A stretch of DNA of 64,000 bases from Mytilus californianus (GCF_021869535.1 NW_026262712.1:114759640-114823639); one strand, 5' to 3'. Positions 28,503-41,829 are shown, counted from the first letter of the stretch. The notes: generated by a model from the sequence alone, not told the origin. Numbers and translations are program-made.

Positions 28503-31000
28503 TATCCTGCCGCTGGTATATTAATTTGTATTAGTTGGTCAGCACACCGCTATATCCTACTGTTGGTATACATTTGTATTTATTTGTGAGTACACTTTTA
28601 TCCTGCTGTTGGTATATGCTTCAGCATTTGTTGGTCAGTTCATTTTTATCCTGCTGTTGGTATATGCATTTGCATTTTTGGTGGTCAGTTCACCTTTATC
28701 CTGTTGATGGTATATACATCAGTATTTGTTGGTCAGTTCACTTTTATCCTGTTGATGATATATATTTCAGCATTTGGTGGTCAGTACACCTTTATCCTGT
28801 TGATGATATATATTTCAACATTTGGTGGTCAGTACACCTTTATGCTGCTGATGGTATACATCCGTATTTGTTGGTCAATTCATCTTTATGCTGATGATGG
28901 TATATATCAGTATTTGTTGATCAGTACACTTTTATCCTGCTGATGGTATACATTTGTATTTGGTGGTCAATTCATCTTTATGCTGCTGATGGTATATACA
29001 TCAGTATTTGTTGCTCAATACGCCTTTAACCTGCTGTTGATATACATCAGTATTTGTTAGCCAGTACACCGTTATCCTGCTGTTGGATGCATCTGTATGT
29101 GTTGGTCAGTACACCTTTATCCTGCTGCTTCTAGCATTTGTATTTGTTATTCAGTACATCGTTATCCTGCTGTTGGTACATATTTGTATTTGTAGGTCAT
29201 AACACTTGTATCCTGCTTCTGGTATACATCTGTACTTGGTGGCCAGTACACCGTTATCATACTGCTGATATTCATTAGTATATGTTGGCCAGTACACCGT
29301 TATCATACTGTGGGCATCCATCAGTATTTGTTGGTTAGTACACCGTTATCCTACTATTGGTATTCATCAGTATGTGTTGGCCAGTACACATTTATCCTGC
29401 TGTTGATATACATTTGTATTTGTCGACCAGTTCACCGTTATCCTGTTGTTGGTTTACATTCGTATTTGTTGGTCAGAACATCGTTATCCTGATGTTGGTG
29501 TACATTTGTATTTGTTGGCCAGAACACCGTTATCCTGATGTTGGTGTACATTTGTATTTGTTGGCCAGTACAGCTTTATCCTGATGTTGGTGTACATTTG
29601 TATTTATTACCCGGCACACCTTTATTCTGTTGTTTGTATACATCTGTATTTGTTGGTCAGTACACCTGTATCCTGCTGTTGATATATAACTTAATATTTG
29701 CTAGCCAATACACCTTTATCCTGCTGTTGATATATACATCAGTATTTGCTAGCCAGTATACCTTTACCCTGCTGTTGGTATACATCTGTATTTGTTGGTC
29801 AGTACACCTGTATCCTGCTGTTGGTATACATCAGTATTTGTTGGTTAGTACACCTTTATCCTGCCGCTGGTATATTTATTTGTATTAGTTGGTCAGCACA
29901 CCGCTATATCCTACTGTTGGTATACATTTGTATTTATTTGTCAGTACACTTTTATCCTGCTGTTGGTATATACTGCAGCATTTGTTGGCCATTTCACCTT
30001 TATCCTGTTGATGGTATATATTTCACCATTTCTTGGTCAGTACACTTTTATACTGCTATTGGTATATACTTCAGCATTTGTTGGCCAGTACACCTTTATC
30101 CTGCTGTTGGTATATGCATTTGCATTTGGTGGTCAGTTTACCTATATCCTGTTGATGGTATATACATCAGTATGTGTTGGTCAGTTCACCTTTATCCTGT
30201 TGATGGTATATATTTCAGCATTTGGTGGTCAGTACACTTTTATGCTGCTGATGGTATACATCAGTATTTATTGGTCAATTCATCTTTATGCTGATGATGG
30301 TATATATCAGTATTTGTTGATCAGTACGCCTTTAACCTGCTATTGGTATACATCAGTATTTGGTGGTCAATTCATCTTTATGCTGCTGATGGTATATACA
30401 TCAGTATTTGATGCTCAATACGCCTTTAACCTGCTATTGGTATACATCAGTATTTGTTAGCCAGTACACCGTTATCCTGCTGTTGGATGCATCTGTATGT
30501 GATGGTCAGTACAACTTTATCCTGCTGCTTTTAGCATTTGTATTTGTTAGTCAGTACATCGTTATCCTGCTGTTGGTACATATTTGTATTTCAGGTCATA
30601 ACACCTGTATACTTCTTCTGGTATACATCTGTACTTGGTGGCCAGTACACCGTTATCATACTGCTGATATTCATTAGTATTTTTTAGCAAGTACACCGTT
30701 ATCCTGCTATTGGTATACACCAGTATATGTTGGCCAGTACACCGTTATCATACTGTGGGCATACATCAGTATTTGTTGGTTTGTACACCATTATCCTACT
30801 ATTGGTATACATCAGTACTTGTTGGCCAGTACACATTTATCCTGCTGTTGATATAAATTTGTATTTGTCGACCAGTTCACTGTTATCCTGTTGTTGGTTT
30901 ACATTTGTATTTGTTGGTCAGAACACCGTTATCCTGATGTTGGTGTACATTTGTATTTGTTGGCCAGAACACCGTTATCCTGATGTTGGTGTACATTTGT
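28503..31000 (+). repeat. Large copied block inside the minisatellite
   Basis: A run of distinctive units (CTGCCGCTGGTATAT, then TATTAGTTGGTCAGC and onward to GTTGGATGCATCTGTATG and ATCCTGATGTTGGTG) starting at 28503 reappears at 29857. The offset grows from 1354 to 1400 and 1445 bp, i.e. by single units gained. The start of the same block also occurs near 26865. Confidence 0.8.
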
Positions 31001-33049
31001 ATTTGTTGGCCAACACAGCTTTATCCTGCTGTTGGTATACATTTGTATTTTTTGGTCAGTACACATTGATCCTGTTGGTGGTAAACATCACTATTTGTTA
31101 GCCAGTACACCTTTATCCTGGTGTTTGTATACATTTGTATTTATTACCCGGCACACCTTTATTCTGTTGTTTGTATACATCTGTATTTGTTGGCCAGTAC
31201 ACATTTATACTGCTGTTTGTATACATCTGTAATTGTTAGCCAGTACACATTTGTCTTGCTGTTGGTATACATCTGTAATTGTTAGCCATTACATATTTGT
31301 CGTGCTGTTGGTATAAATCTGTAATTGTTAGCCAGTACACATTTATACTGCTGTTGGTATACATCTGTAGTTGTTGGCCAGTACACCTTTATCCTGCTTC
31401 TGGTATACATTTGTTGGTCAGTACGCCTTTATTCTTCTGGTGGAATACATCTGTATTTGTTTTTTCAGGACATCTTTATCCTGCTGGTGTATACATCAAT
31501 ATCTGTACATATCCAGTACACCTTATTCGGCTGTTGGTTTGTACATTTGTTGGTCCGTACATTACATGCTACTGTTTGTATACATTTGTATTTGTTGGTC
31601 AGTACATCTCACCTTGCTTTTGGTATACATCAGTATTTGTAGGTCAGTAAACCTTTATCCTGCTGTTGGTATACATCAGTGTTTGTGTTGGTCAAAACAC
31701 CTTTATCCTGCTGTTGGCGTACACCTGTATATGTAGACCATTCACCTTTATCCTGCTGTTGGTATACATTTGTATTTGTTGGTCAGTACACTTTTATCGT
31801 GATGTTTGTATACATCAGTATTTGTTAGTCAATACACCTTTATCCTGCTGTTGGTGTACACCTGTATTTGTAGGTCAATACACCTTTGTCCTGCTGTTGG
31901 TATACATCAGTATTTGTAGGTCAGTACACTTTTATCCTGCTGTTTGTATACATCAGTATTTGTTGGTCAATACACCTTTATCCTGCTGTTGGTATACACC
32001 TGTATTTGTTGGTTAGTAAACCTTTATCTGGCTGTTATTATACATAAGATATTTGTTGATCAGTAAATCTGTATCCTGCTGTTTGTTTTCATCTTAATAG
32101 TTGGTCACTAAAACAATCCGCTGGGATACATGTTTTTGTAATTCAAATTGTTTCCTGCTGTTGGTTTACAACAAAATTAGTTAATCATTTCAAAATATTC
32201 AGATGTTGGCATATATCTGTATTTGTTGCTTATACACCTGTATTGTTGCTATTGGTATAAATCTGTATTTGCTGCTTAGTACACCTGTATTGTTGCTGTT
32301 GGTATTCATCAATATTTATCAGTGAAAACATTATTTCCAGCTACTAATCTGTATGTGCTTGTAAATACAATCGAATTCTGCTGTTGCTATACATCTCTAT
32401 GTGTTGGTCAGATCTACTATATCCTGCTTTTGTTATATATCTATATTTGTTTGTCAGTACAGCCGTTTACTGCTGCTGGTATACATCTGAATTTTTGTTG
32501 ATTACACCTTTACCGTTTCTGTTGGTATTCGTCAGTATACAGTAGTAGGTACACCTGTATCACTAATATTGGTATAAATGAGTATTTGTGTGTGAGTATA
32601 CCTGGCCTGTATCAATGATATTGATATACATGAGTATTTGTTGGTGAGTTCACATGTAATACTTTTGTTTGTATACATCTGTTTTATTTGTGAGAATACA
32701 TTTTGTGTACCTGTATCGCTATTGTTTATATTCATAAGTATTTATTGATGAATACATCTGTATCATTGATATTGGCATTCATGAGTAATTGTTGGTGAGT
32801 ACACCTGTATAACTGCTGTTGGTATACATCACTTTTTGTTGATGAATGCACCTGTATCATTGCTATTAGTATACATGAGTATTTGTTGGTTAGTACACCT
32901 GTATAACTGCTATTGGTATATATCAAGATTTGTTGGTGAGTTCACCTATATCACTGCTGTTGGTATACATCAGTATTTGTTGGTGAATGCACTTGTATCA
33001 TTCCTATTGGTATACATATTGGTATTGCTGTGGGTTTGTGTATTCTACA

Positions 33050-33170
33050 TTGGCTAGAGGTATAGGGGAGGGTTTAGATCTTACAAAACATGTTTAACAC
33101 CGCCGCATTTTTGCGTCTGTCCCAAGTCAGGAGCCTCTGGCCTATACTAATTGATATTATAGTCTTTGAT
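33050..33170 (+). repeat. Interspersed repeat abutting the array (CCAAGTCAGGAG family)
   Basis: TGGCTAGAGGTATAGGGGAG at 33050 and CCCAAGTCAGGAGCCTC are the reverse complement of 575-670. The minisatellite ends directly at this module. Confidence 0.75.
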
Positions 33171-33219
33171 ACATGATTTTTTTTATTTGTTATTATTGGC
33201 TTTGAACTAGCTTTCGGTA

Positions 33220-33690
33220 ACTAGGAGTACTCTCAGATCTGTACTTTGTGTCTTTTGTTTTTTTGATAGTTGCTTTTGTGCTTTGTATCAATCTGATGAG
33301 TTAAGACCTTATAAACTGATTTTTATTGTTTGCTCTTATGATTTGTTGTTACACCGAGACAAGGGGGATGGTTGACCCGCCCGCAAACATTCTGTATGTG
33401 CCTGTTCCAAGTCAGGAGCCTGTTATTCCGTGGTTGTCGTTTGAAGATGTATATCATATGCTTTTTTCTTTTATTGTTTTGTACATAAATAAGGCCGTCA
33501 GTTTCCTCGTTTAAATTGTGTTACATTTTTCATATCGTTGCCTTTTAAAGCTTTTGATATGTATAGGTATGGGTGTTGCTCATTGTTGAAGGCCGTACAG
33601 CGACATATAGTTGCTAACCTTTTACGTCATTTGGTCTCTGATGAAGAGAATCATACCATATCTTCTAATTTATTTATTACAATTATGAAC
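33220..33690 (+). repeat. Interspersed repeat, 470 bp, copy 1 of 2
   Basis: ACTCTCAGATCTGTACTT, TATCAATCTGATGAGTTAAG, CAAGTCAGGAGCCTGT, TTGAAGGCCGTACAG and TTGGTCTCTGATGA appear in the same order and orientation at 62955-63430. Short open frames within are not genes. Confidence 0.8.
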
Positions 33691-35115
33691 GCTAAATTTG
33701 CGTTTCATCTCCACAAAACTCACCAGTAACTATTCTATCAAATTACTTTGAAGGCAAGAGAAATACGGGTCGAAGAATGTTATAAACCAAAATTTCCGAA
33801 ACATTGTGCCAAATCCGGGTGAACACATCTATGCCTTGGTGTAGAGAGACAATAGGATGCTTTCAGAAAAGAAAAGCACGAAAAAACCGCATTTAGTTAA
33901 ATTGCTACATAACAAAACAGATAAATGCATTCTTAACTTAATCATTAGTCTATCTGTCCTTATCAATTACGTTTAATTTTAGTTGTTACATTGGGGAGTA
34001 ACTGAGAAAAAAGAGGCCAAGGATACCAAAGGACATTCAAATCTCATAAGTCGGAAATAAACTGAATACATAAAATGTAAACTTATTTTCGCTTAGAAAT
34101 ATGGTTGGAAAGTGTATGACAATAAAGCAATATGGTACAACAGTTTTTAATGAATTATTCATGATTACAGTAAAACTATTAATAAAGATGTTGCACCATA
34201 CATTACTTTACTTTTCTTTGTCAAGGAAGATTAAGTTTTTTATAGGAATGACAGAATGAATTATATTTGACTATTAAACCTTTGCCGATGTACAACAAAT
34301 ACATTTTTATCTTTTTATCAAATCCGGTATATAACCCTGACCCATCTATCAAAAACAAACTCATAGATCAATGGTCACCATGCCATCACACGTTCATATT
34401 TGCTATTTGATTAACAAATCTATAACATATTTTCTATATAACCTTGAAGACGTCAGTTCAAACAGAACAAAAATAGACCCTTGATATCATTTACTAATAT
34501 CTGCATACTGTAACATTAAGAATAAAGAGACATAATTTGTATGATTAGGTGTTTAGTCTGAAATCTATCATATATTCAACAACCTACATTTAGTACTTTA
34601 TTCCAAAGAAAATCTGATTAAGGTGAAGAGGTCAACAGACATAGGTGTGTTTACTTCTATTACCACACTTGTTATAATTCAATTTAAAGTTATTATCTTA
34701 TTAGGTTATCTCTTTACCTTTTTTATTTGAAATATACAAGCTAGAAGGGAAAAGAGAAACCAAGATGGTCGTCACAAAAAAGGAAGTTTAAAAAGCAGGT
34801 ACCAGCATGAACAAAAAGGAGAATTACAAAAATGAACAAAACACCAATCAGAAATCTTAAGATTGAGTTAGGCTAGTTCTCTCTCTCCCTTGCAACATAC
34901 CGGTATCAGAGCCAAGCAGATACAGGACAGGTAACCAGTCTTAAGATTTAGCCACACATGCATCTTATATCTCTTTTATAATTCATTGTAAAAAACACAA
35001 TTTTCCGAGTGTTTCTCACGGTCCTAGGCATACTACATTCTAACCAATCTTTTCATTAGTTTAAGACCGCACTAAGCCTCTTATCTTCACTGGAATTACA
35101 ATATTTAAGTACTAC
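33691..35115. other. Non-coding, nothing recognised
   Basis: AT-rich sequence without a frame that can be supported and without a strong repeat, apart from short inverted matches (AATCTTAAGATT near 34855 and CTTAAGATTTAG near 34950). Confidence 0.5.
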
Positions 35116-35117
35116 AG

Positions 35118-35342
35118 TGTGGATATAATGATCTAAGAGTAATATCTGTTCAGGTAAAATAATGTGGATATAATGATGTTAGAGTAATACCTGTTCAGGT
35201 AAAATAGTGTGGATATAATGATCTAAGAGTAATACCTGTTCAGGTAAAATAGTGTGGATATAATGATCTAATAGTAATACCTGTTCAGGTAAAATAGTGT
35301 GGATATAATGATCTAAGAGTAATACCTGTTCAGGTAAAATAT
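35118..35342 (+). repeat. 45-bp tandem repeat x 5
   Basis: TGTGGATATAATGATCTAAG recurs at 35118, 35163, 35208, 35253 and 35298. Each unit includes the short palindrome ACCTGTTCAGGT. Copies differ at one to three positions. Confidence 0.93.
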
Positions 35343-35849
35343 TGTTAGGAATATAATTTACATAAATAAATAATTCATCAAAAAAAAATTAAATAATTTC
35401 TATTATTGAAAAAAGAATTATTTGATCAAATCATTTTGCATTAAATGTTTATGTCCGAATAAAGTCTAAATATAATTGTCGTATGGATCTTAATGTAAAT
35501 GTTTTAATCTCAACTGCATGTTTTTCGATTTTTTTTAAAGATATTTTCCTGAGACTTTCTGGTCTAGCATCATAAATAATTAGAGCATGTGACATTGTAA
35601 TTCCCAAATGTCGTTACATAAACTTGCATGATCTATTTAAAATGTGTTTAAACTACCTGGGCTGAATGCTGGTAAAATTGAATATAATTTGAAAGTAAAC
35701 TGATAATAATTATTAATTGATGATTTATCCGTTTTAATTCTGTAGTTAGTCCCCACTTCGGTTTTATCATGTATATCTATTATATAGTCATTTCATAAAA
35801 TTTACTGTTTGCAAAATTATAAATTATTCTAAATAATAAGGATGTTCTT

Positions 35850-36020
35850 GTCCCAGGCAGAAAACCCTGGCCGTGTAAGGCGCAACTTTTTGGAAGTTTT
35901 GGTCCTCGGTGCTCTTCAGCTTTATACTTGTTTTGGCTTCAAACTTTTTTCATCTGAGCGTCACTGGTTGGTCTTGTGTGGACGAGACGCACGTCTGGCG
36001 TATTGAATTATAACCCTAGT
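35850..36020 (-). repeat. Interspersed repeat (CGTCTGGCGTA family)
   Basis: TTGGTCCTCGGTGCTCTTCA, then GAGCGTCACTGGTTGG and GAGACGCACGTCTGGCGTAT. Inverted relative to related copies at 3270, 17060 and 43600. A recurring module that I recall from mussel genomes. Confidence 0.7.
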
Positions 36021-36129
36021 ACCTTTTTTTGGCTATTATTCGTGTGTTTCTTTGTCCTATAATGTTCTCACATTTATTTGTATTGTGTTCCTGTCATGTG
36101 ATGTTGTCGTTTTGGTATTGTGTTTGACG

Positions 36130-36400
36130 TTGCCATAAAAGCGGGAGGTTTGGCATGCCACAAAACCAGGTTCAACCCACCATTTTTTTTCTTTAAATTT
36201 CCTGTACCAAGTCAGGAAATGGCCATTGTTATATTATAGTTCGTTTCTGTGTGTGTTACATTTTAATGTTGTGTTTTTGTTGTGTCTTTGTTCTCCTCTT
36301 ATATTTGATGCTTTTCCCTCAGTTTTAGTTTGTAACCCGGATTTGTTTTTGTCTCTATCGATTTATGAGTTTCGAACAGCGGTATACTACTGTTGCCTTT
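36130..36400 (+). repeat. Interspersed repeat (GCGGGAGGTTTGGC variant)
   Basis: CGGGAGGTTTGGCATGCC, AACCAGGTTCAACCCACCA, CTGTACCAAGTCAGGAAATG and TTCGAACAGCGGTATACTAC. Related to the 25525 family but a distinct subfamily. Confidence 0.65.
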
Positions 36401-38079
36401 ATTTATAAATGATTTAGATAACGTCTTCAATTCATCTTAAGCGTCGTATCGTATTGAGAACCAGTTATAATCTGAGATTTTATCTCTTTTTTTTTATACA
36501 TGCACTTCATTGCTATGCGTCTATCGAATGTGTACCTCAATAAATAAAAAAGGTGTTTAAAAGGTCAAAATTCACAATATCATTAAAATGAATACACTGT
36601 ATCAAACTTATGTATGAGCCGTCATTTTGTAAACTACTTGTTAACTATTATGGCTTACATGCTTTGCGTGGTAGAGAATGCACCACTGAGGAATCTAAGT
36701 CAAACGTGAAAAACAAGTACTATCTTTAAAAAAAAAATATCTGACGCGTTCAGATGTGACCATAGAGTTTAAAACAAACCATGAATCTTTATCAGGTTTT
36801 TTTTTCATCATAGTTAAACAAATTTGCAAACAATTGGAAGGCAAACTTCTGACGATTCTGAAAGTTGAGTATATGCGCTTTTCTCAAAAGAATTAAGATA
36901 TATACTGCATGGTACTTAACTAAATGTACGTATATAGGTTTTTTCAGAGATAAAGAAGTACCTATAGCTGTGAAATAGACATAGACATAAGGTATTAGTA
37001 GTTTACTATCTGTAATAAATAACAAACTTGAAACAGTTTAGATTCATGAAGAAATGTCAGTTTTAACTATATGCCAAAAACAACTTTAACAATTAGAGAT
37101 ACACACTATTCCGGTGTGTATATCGGTGACGGACGGACGCCAAAGGGAGATGATCTATATAATACAGCTTTTGACAAGTAATTAAACTTACGATACGTGT
37201 ATTTTGACATTCTTTATTTCAAGTATAATATTTTGTACTCTAATGGAAGTTTCAGTCGATAAGATTTATGGCACTCGAGCCATTAATAGCCTTATTGACC
37301 TGGTAGATCTAATGAACCTGTCAGTGATATTTACCTACTCATGTATTAAAGGCTAAGCCTACAAAATCAAAATAACTTGACAGTGGTGGTAATGACATCT
37401 TCTTTACCTGAATGTATTTTTATTTATCTGAATAATTTTTAATTTTGATTTTATGACCTTAATGTTTTCCTTTTATCATAGCATATATCTTATTTTGTTT
37501 GTTTTTGTTCAATTCCGTTATATTGTCCAATCAGAGTAAAGATTTTTGACATCATGCATGCCTTTACCATATATAGTGAAGCGTCCTTTATAAATAGGTC
37601 ACAAACCGAAACTATTACTGACTGCGTCAGTAGAAAACCCAAATTAAAACAAATAGTTGTACTACGTTTAGTAAGATACACGTTTTCCTTAACAACATAC
37701 AATATTGAAAGTGGATAAATCTTACTTTTGGATAAAATGCTTAATGTTTGGCTGGTCTTTTCAACAGGACAAATATAACTAAACAGTGAATAGAAAAGTA
37801 ATAAATAAAGATCTTTTCATAGTTCTAATCTCATATGTTTTAAATACATAACCATATACATATATAACTTTTATTGTCTCTAATAAAATTGTATCAGAGG
37901 CTCTTTGCGGAGAAGTCAGATGGACCAAATACAAGCTTTTGAAAATATATATTAACCGTATAATAATGACTTTAAATTACAATTTCTGGAAATAGATCAG
38001 AGTATTGTTTGTATTATAGTATATGATACAAAGTGGGTCTTTATTCACAGTAACTTAATATATATACATTTGCTCCTCG

Positions 38080-38250
38080 AGGATCACTGAAGAGACAATT
38101 ATTGTCCAAATGCACATCTGTTGCATTAAAATTGGTACCGTTAATGGTATTGCTTCCACTGGGTTGATATCTCTGCTAGTGGACTATGAGACCCGAGGGT
38201 ATATCTAGCACAGTAGCGAGTACTTCAGTACTGGGATGAAAATACGGATA
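38080..38250 (+). repeat. Interspersed repeat (CACTGAAGAGAC family)
   Basis: GATCACTGAAGAGACAATTA and AAAATTGGTACCGTTAATGG, followed by an ACCCGAGGGTATATCTAGCA stretch. The same head occurs in the direct-repeat pair at 10901/11438. Confidence 0.7.
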
Positions 38251-38404
38251 TTTCGTAATTGAAATTTGCTGTTTCAAAATTTTGATATTATTTTACCTTA
38301 GGGAATGCAAAGTTCTGATTATGTACTGGCTTAAGCTATACTGTTTGTCCTTTTTGGTTTAAACAGCTCTGCAATTTTTGAATGGGTTGTATTTTTCTTC
38401 AAAT

Positions 38405-38535
38405 ATTTTGCCGTGAGCATCACTCAAGCGACATGTATTGTCGAAATACGCATCGTGTGCAGTAAAATTGGTATCATTAATGTTGTTTGTGTTGAAATAG
38501 GCCATTGGAGTTCGAGATAACTCGGCTCGAATGAA
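38405..38535 (+). repeat. Interspersed repeat (CACTGAAGAGAC family)
   Basis: GTATTGTCGAAATACGCATC, then GTTGAAATAGGCCATTGG and CGAGATAACTCGGCTCGAAT. Near-identical tail to 39625-39745. Confidence 0.75.
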
Positions 38536-39624
38536 TAATTTTGTATATTATATATCAATTTGTTCGTAAACCAACCATTGAATACTTTTAATGCAGAAAT
38601 ACAAAAAGACCTTTATCAAAGATATTTCAACGACTTAACCAATTTTAGAGTTTCTATCCCATTGTTTCTAGAAATCTCGCGAAAATTCACATCTATATAT
38701 ATTTAGTCGAGAAATGATTAAGATCAACAGTTAAGAAGTGTTTCCGTTTTGCATTTTCCTCGGAGATCAGTATGTTTGTGATTTTACTTTTTGCTTAGCA
38801 AAATTTTAAACAAACTTTTCAAAAAACTCCTACAGTATAGCGTTTCCTTTATAGAAACAAACTGATTACATAATATTTATAACACAATTTTCATTGTTAT
38901 TGTTTATTAGTAATATTCGTCTGTACAAATGCATTTTCTTATGGACTTATATTCAAAGGCGTCCCCGCGGGGAACACGTTAAAACCGTTCCATTCACAAT
39001 ATTCATGACGATAGTTCTTATTACAAATTCCTCAAATGTATCGGTTATTCAAATGTATCAGCTGTACGTCTTAAAACAAAATTGAGGTTTCCATCTTATA
39101 TAAGGATTAAATCCAAGTTTATTTTTAGTATAGATTCGATGACCATTCAGTACTATGATGGTCTATATTTTTATACCTTACGTTTGAGTGAACCGTTCTG
39201 TTAGCTTCTTTTAAAACAGCAGTTTTGATTCAAAATGCAAGAATAAAGAAATACAAAAATGAGGAAAATTCTTGACATACCAATGGCATTGACAATGTTA
39301 GTACAATCGTTTTATGCACTGCAATATGCGATACCCGAGCTTTCGCAATCTATCAATATCATATATTATCGTTGTAATGTAATGTTTGATAGTTTAATTG
39401 ATTAATTGATTGATTTTTTATTAACGTCAGGGATATGTTTGGCAACAATCACCTTTTAACAATATAGAATGACAATACTTCGCTTTGGACACCCTTTGTA
39501 TTTTATTTAATGTTTTTCCATCAACAGACGCGTCAAAAGGAAGTCTTTACCAAAACATAATAAAATAAATAAAATAAGATTTAAAAAAAAAAAAAATCAG
39601 GAAACATACTTGGTATTCCCTTTA

Positions 39625-39745
39625 TCATTAAACCCTCATGGATTGTCGAAATGATCATCTTTCGCATAAAAATTGGTATCGTTAATGTTATTTGTGTTGA
39701 AATAGGCCATTGGCGCTCGAGATAACTCGGCTCGAATGACACACA
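39625..39745 (+). repeat. Interspersed repeat (CACTGAAGAGAC family)
   Basis: GGATTGTCGAAATGATCATC, AAAATTGGTATCGTTAATGT, GTTGAAATAGGCCATTGG and CGAGATAACTCGGCTCGAAT. The tail contains the inverted motif CTCGAGATAACTCGGCTCGA. Confidence 0.75.
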
Positions 39746-41609
39746 AACAATTCAACTCGGGTATCTTTGAATTAAATTGATAATGTGTAATATTTTCCCT
39801 ACATAACTCACAGAAAACGGAAATGTTTCCAATACTTAAAGTTATCACATTACATAGCCGAATACACTACATTCTTTTTACAACTCGTATAAACCTACTT
39901 CATGAATTGATCATGTTCTGATCAGAAACATTGATTAGAGTAGTGAACGTATGCTACAAGGTATATATCAGTAATTAGCAAAAGGTTCAGCTCAATTTGG
40001 AAAACACTTATTGGTATAAAAAAGCTACAGGCAATATATAAATTATGATTCTGATTCTTTTGCTTTTGCAGAAGAAGTAACAGACAGGCATATTGTATAC
40101 ATGTAACATTTAATCAAATGCTCAATAAAACATGGGATCATCTAGCTAGCAATATTTATTGTTACAATTGGTTTCCATTATACCATTTTAATACATTGAA
40201 CAAACAATCTGAGATACGAAGTTTAATCTTAAAGTTGCAATCTTAAGCGAACGTGTAAATATATAAATAAACCTTTATCTATTCACCCATTAGTGGTGGG
40301 TGTAAATACCACATTCACATTGTTGGAACTTTACAACAAAATTACTAGAACCCGACATAATAATTGTATACAAAAGTAATAAAATCACTGATATTTGGTA
40401 AAATAGGTTAAAAGTCAAAAATAGATTTAACAGATAATCCGTTTGATTTCAAGATGATATATCTATAAAACTTAAAAGCTTTGCTGTAATATTACTACAC
40501 TTCATTTGATCATGAATGTGATAAATAAAACCTACAACAGTTGATTCCATTCGCATCGATTGTTTTGCTTACTGTAGAGTGTTTCTCCGCTGGTGTTCAC
40601 TCATATATCTTATTGAACTTTGATAATTTTTGTTAATTCTTTCCTTCTTCATAAGGCAACCAAGTAAAGAAATGATTATTATTTGAAAGACGTTTTCAGG
40701 GAAGCGTTATTTATAACACTAGTTTAAAGAGAAAACATATATATAGGGTGTCCTGAGAGTAAAAGTGCTTCGGGAAAGTGTCCAAATAGTAATACTGTAG
40801 TTTTTCAAAGAAAATATGTCCTTGTGAAAACTGTTTTTCCATCATCGTCAATTTTAGTACATCAATAAGTATAACACTTTTAATATGTGTGTTCAGTTGT
40901 ATCAGCATTTATTCCTCTACAGGTAAGAGAAACTAAATGAATACTCCTTATTACCTGTGCATTCAAGGTATGCGGTTCCTTATGAAACTGTGTATTATAC
41001 AATAATCTATATACTAAAATATTCACTGATATTATATTTAATGCATGGTCTAAGGAAGATAACTTAAAATGATATCAAAGTTTTAAGTATCATAGGTATA
41101 GGAATATATTTATATATGATATCCCCGTCAGGTTTGTCAATATGTATAATCATTAAATTACTATTTTGACTGTGTATGATTATCCTGTCACATTTGAAAT
41201 CAATATAAGTCAAGATCAGATAAATTTGAGTTTAAATCAGCATATTATATATAATATTTCCCTGTCTGTTAAAATTTAACAATTCAATATGAAATTTAGA
41301 TTCTGTTCATCCTTGGTATATTAAAAAGTCGCGAACTAATGGTAACTTATATTTTAATGTATTAGGAATTACAAAGGAAAAGGTTTAAAATATTGATTAT
41401 TTGTTTATTTCGAAAGTGAAACCAAATATTCATAGTTTATATTGTACATAAAACCATGGATTACCGTAATGAAAATTTCAAATAGACGTTCGTCATCTTT
41501 CATTGTTTTGCCAAGGCATTGTCAGCTCCTCTAGACTTTTAGCTTTAAATGTCCCATTAGTATTATGTCTGTTTGTTTTGCTCACACATTGTTGTCAATA
41601 TAATGGAAT

Positions 41610-41825
41610 TCTATGCGACTGTCATACAGGTGAGAGGTTTAGTAAGCTTTAAAACCAGGTTTAATCCACCATTTTCTACATAAGGAAATGCCTGTATCAA
41701 GTCAGGAATATGACAGTTGTTTTCCATTGTTTAATGTGTTTGAGATTTTAATTTTTTCCATTTTATAAAGGAATTTTCGTTTTAAATATCCCTTGGCGTT
41801 CGGAATTTTTGTTATTTTACTTTTC
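41610..41825 (+). repeat. Interspersed repeat (GAGAGGTTTAG...CAGTTGTTTTCC family)
   Basis: GTGAGAGGTTTAGTAAGC, AAACCAGGTTTAATCCACCA, AATGCCTGTATCAAGTCAGG and GACAGTTGTTTTCCATTG, in the same order as 25525-25735. It abuts a reverse-transcriptase remnant on the opposite strand. Confidence 0.75.
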
Positions 41826-41829
41826 CCTT

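Larger units (their letters stand above)
26363..33040 (+). repeat. 46-bp minisatellite array, about 6.7 kb
   Basis: About 145 head-to-tail units of 46 bp built from TTTATCCTGCTGTTGG, TATACATCAGTATTTG and TTGGTCAGTACACC. The spacing was checked directly (for example 27508 to 27554). Units drift in sequence along the array: CCGTTATCCTGATG types prevail at about 29.4-31.0 kb and TATCACTGCTG/GGTGAGT types after 32.5 kb. The + strand unit contains no TAA, TAG or TGA, while the minus strand does; since 46 leaves remainder 1 on division by 3, every reading frame cycles through the same three peptides. The many open frames of 100-239 codons are therefore a repeat effect, not genes. Confidence 0.95.
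36420..41600. other. Intergenic, repeats only
   Basis: No frame exceeds 77 codons and none has recognisable motifs. It contains the separately listed CACTGAAGAGAC-type repeats at 38080-39745 and a partial GTGTTTCCGTTTTGCATTTT module at 38740-38800. Confidence 0.55.

Noticed and set aside
26387-32016. Many overlapping open frames of 60-239 codons rich in Ile, Leu, Tyr and Cys
   Set aside because: They all translate the same stop-free 46-bp unit in rotating frames. No splice or regulatory context and no protein family is evident.
26363-33040. CRISPR-like array
   Set aside because: Repeats are contiguous with no unique spacers, and the context is eukaryotic. It is a minisatellite.
34850-34960. 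Inverted match AAATCTTAAGATT / CTTAAGATTT
   Set aside because: Short, partly self-palindromic and AT-rich, so likely chance.
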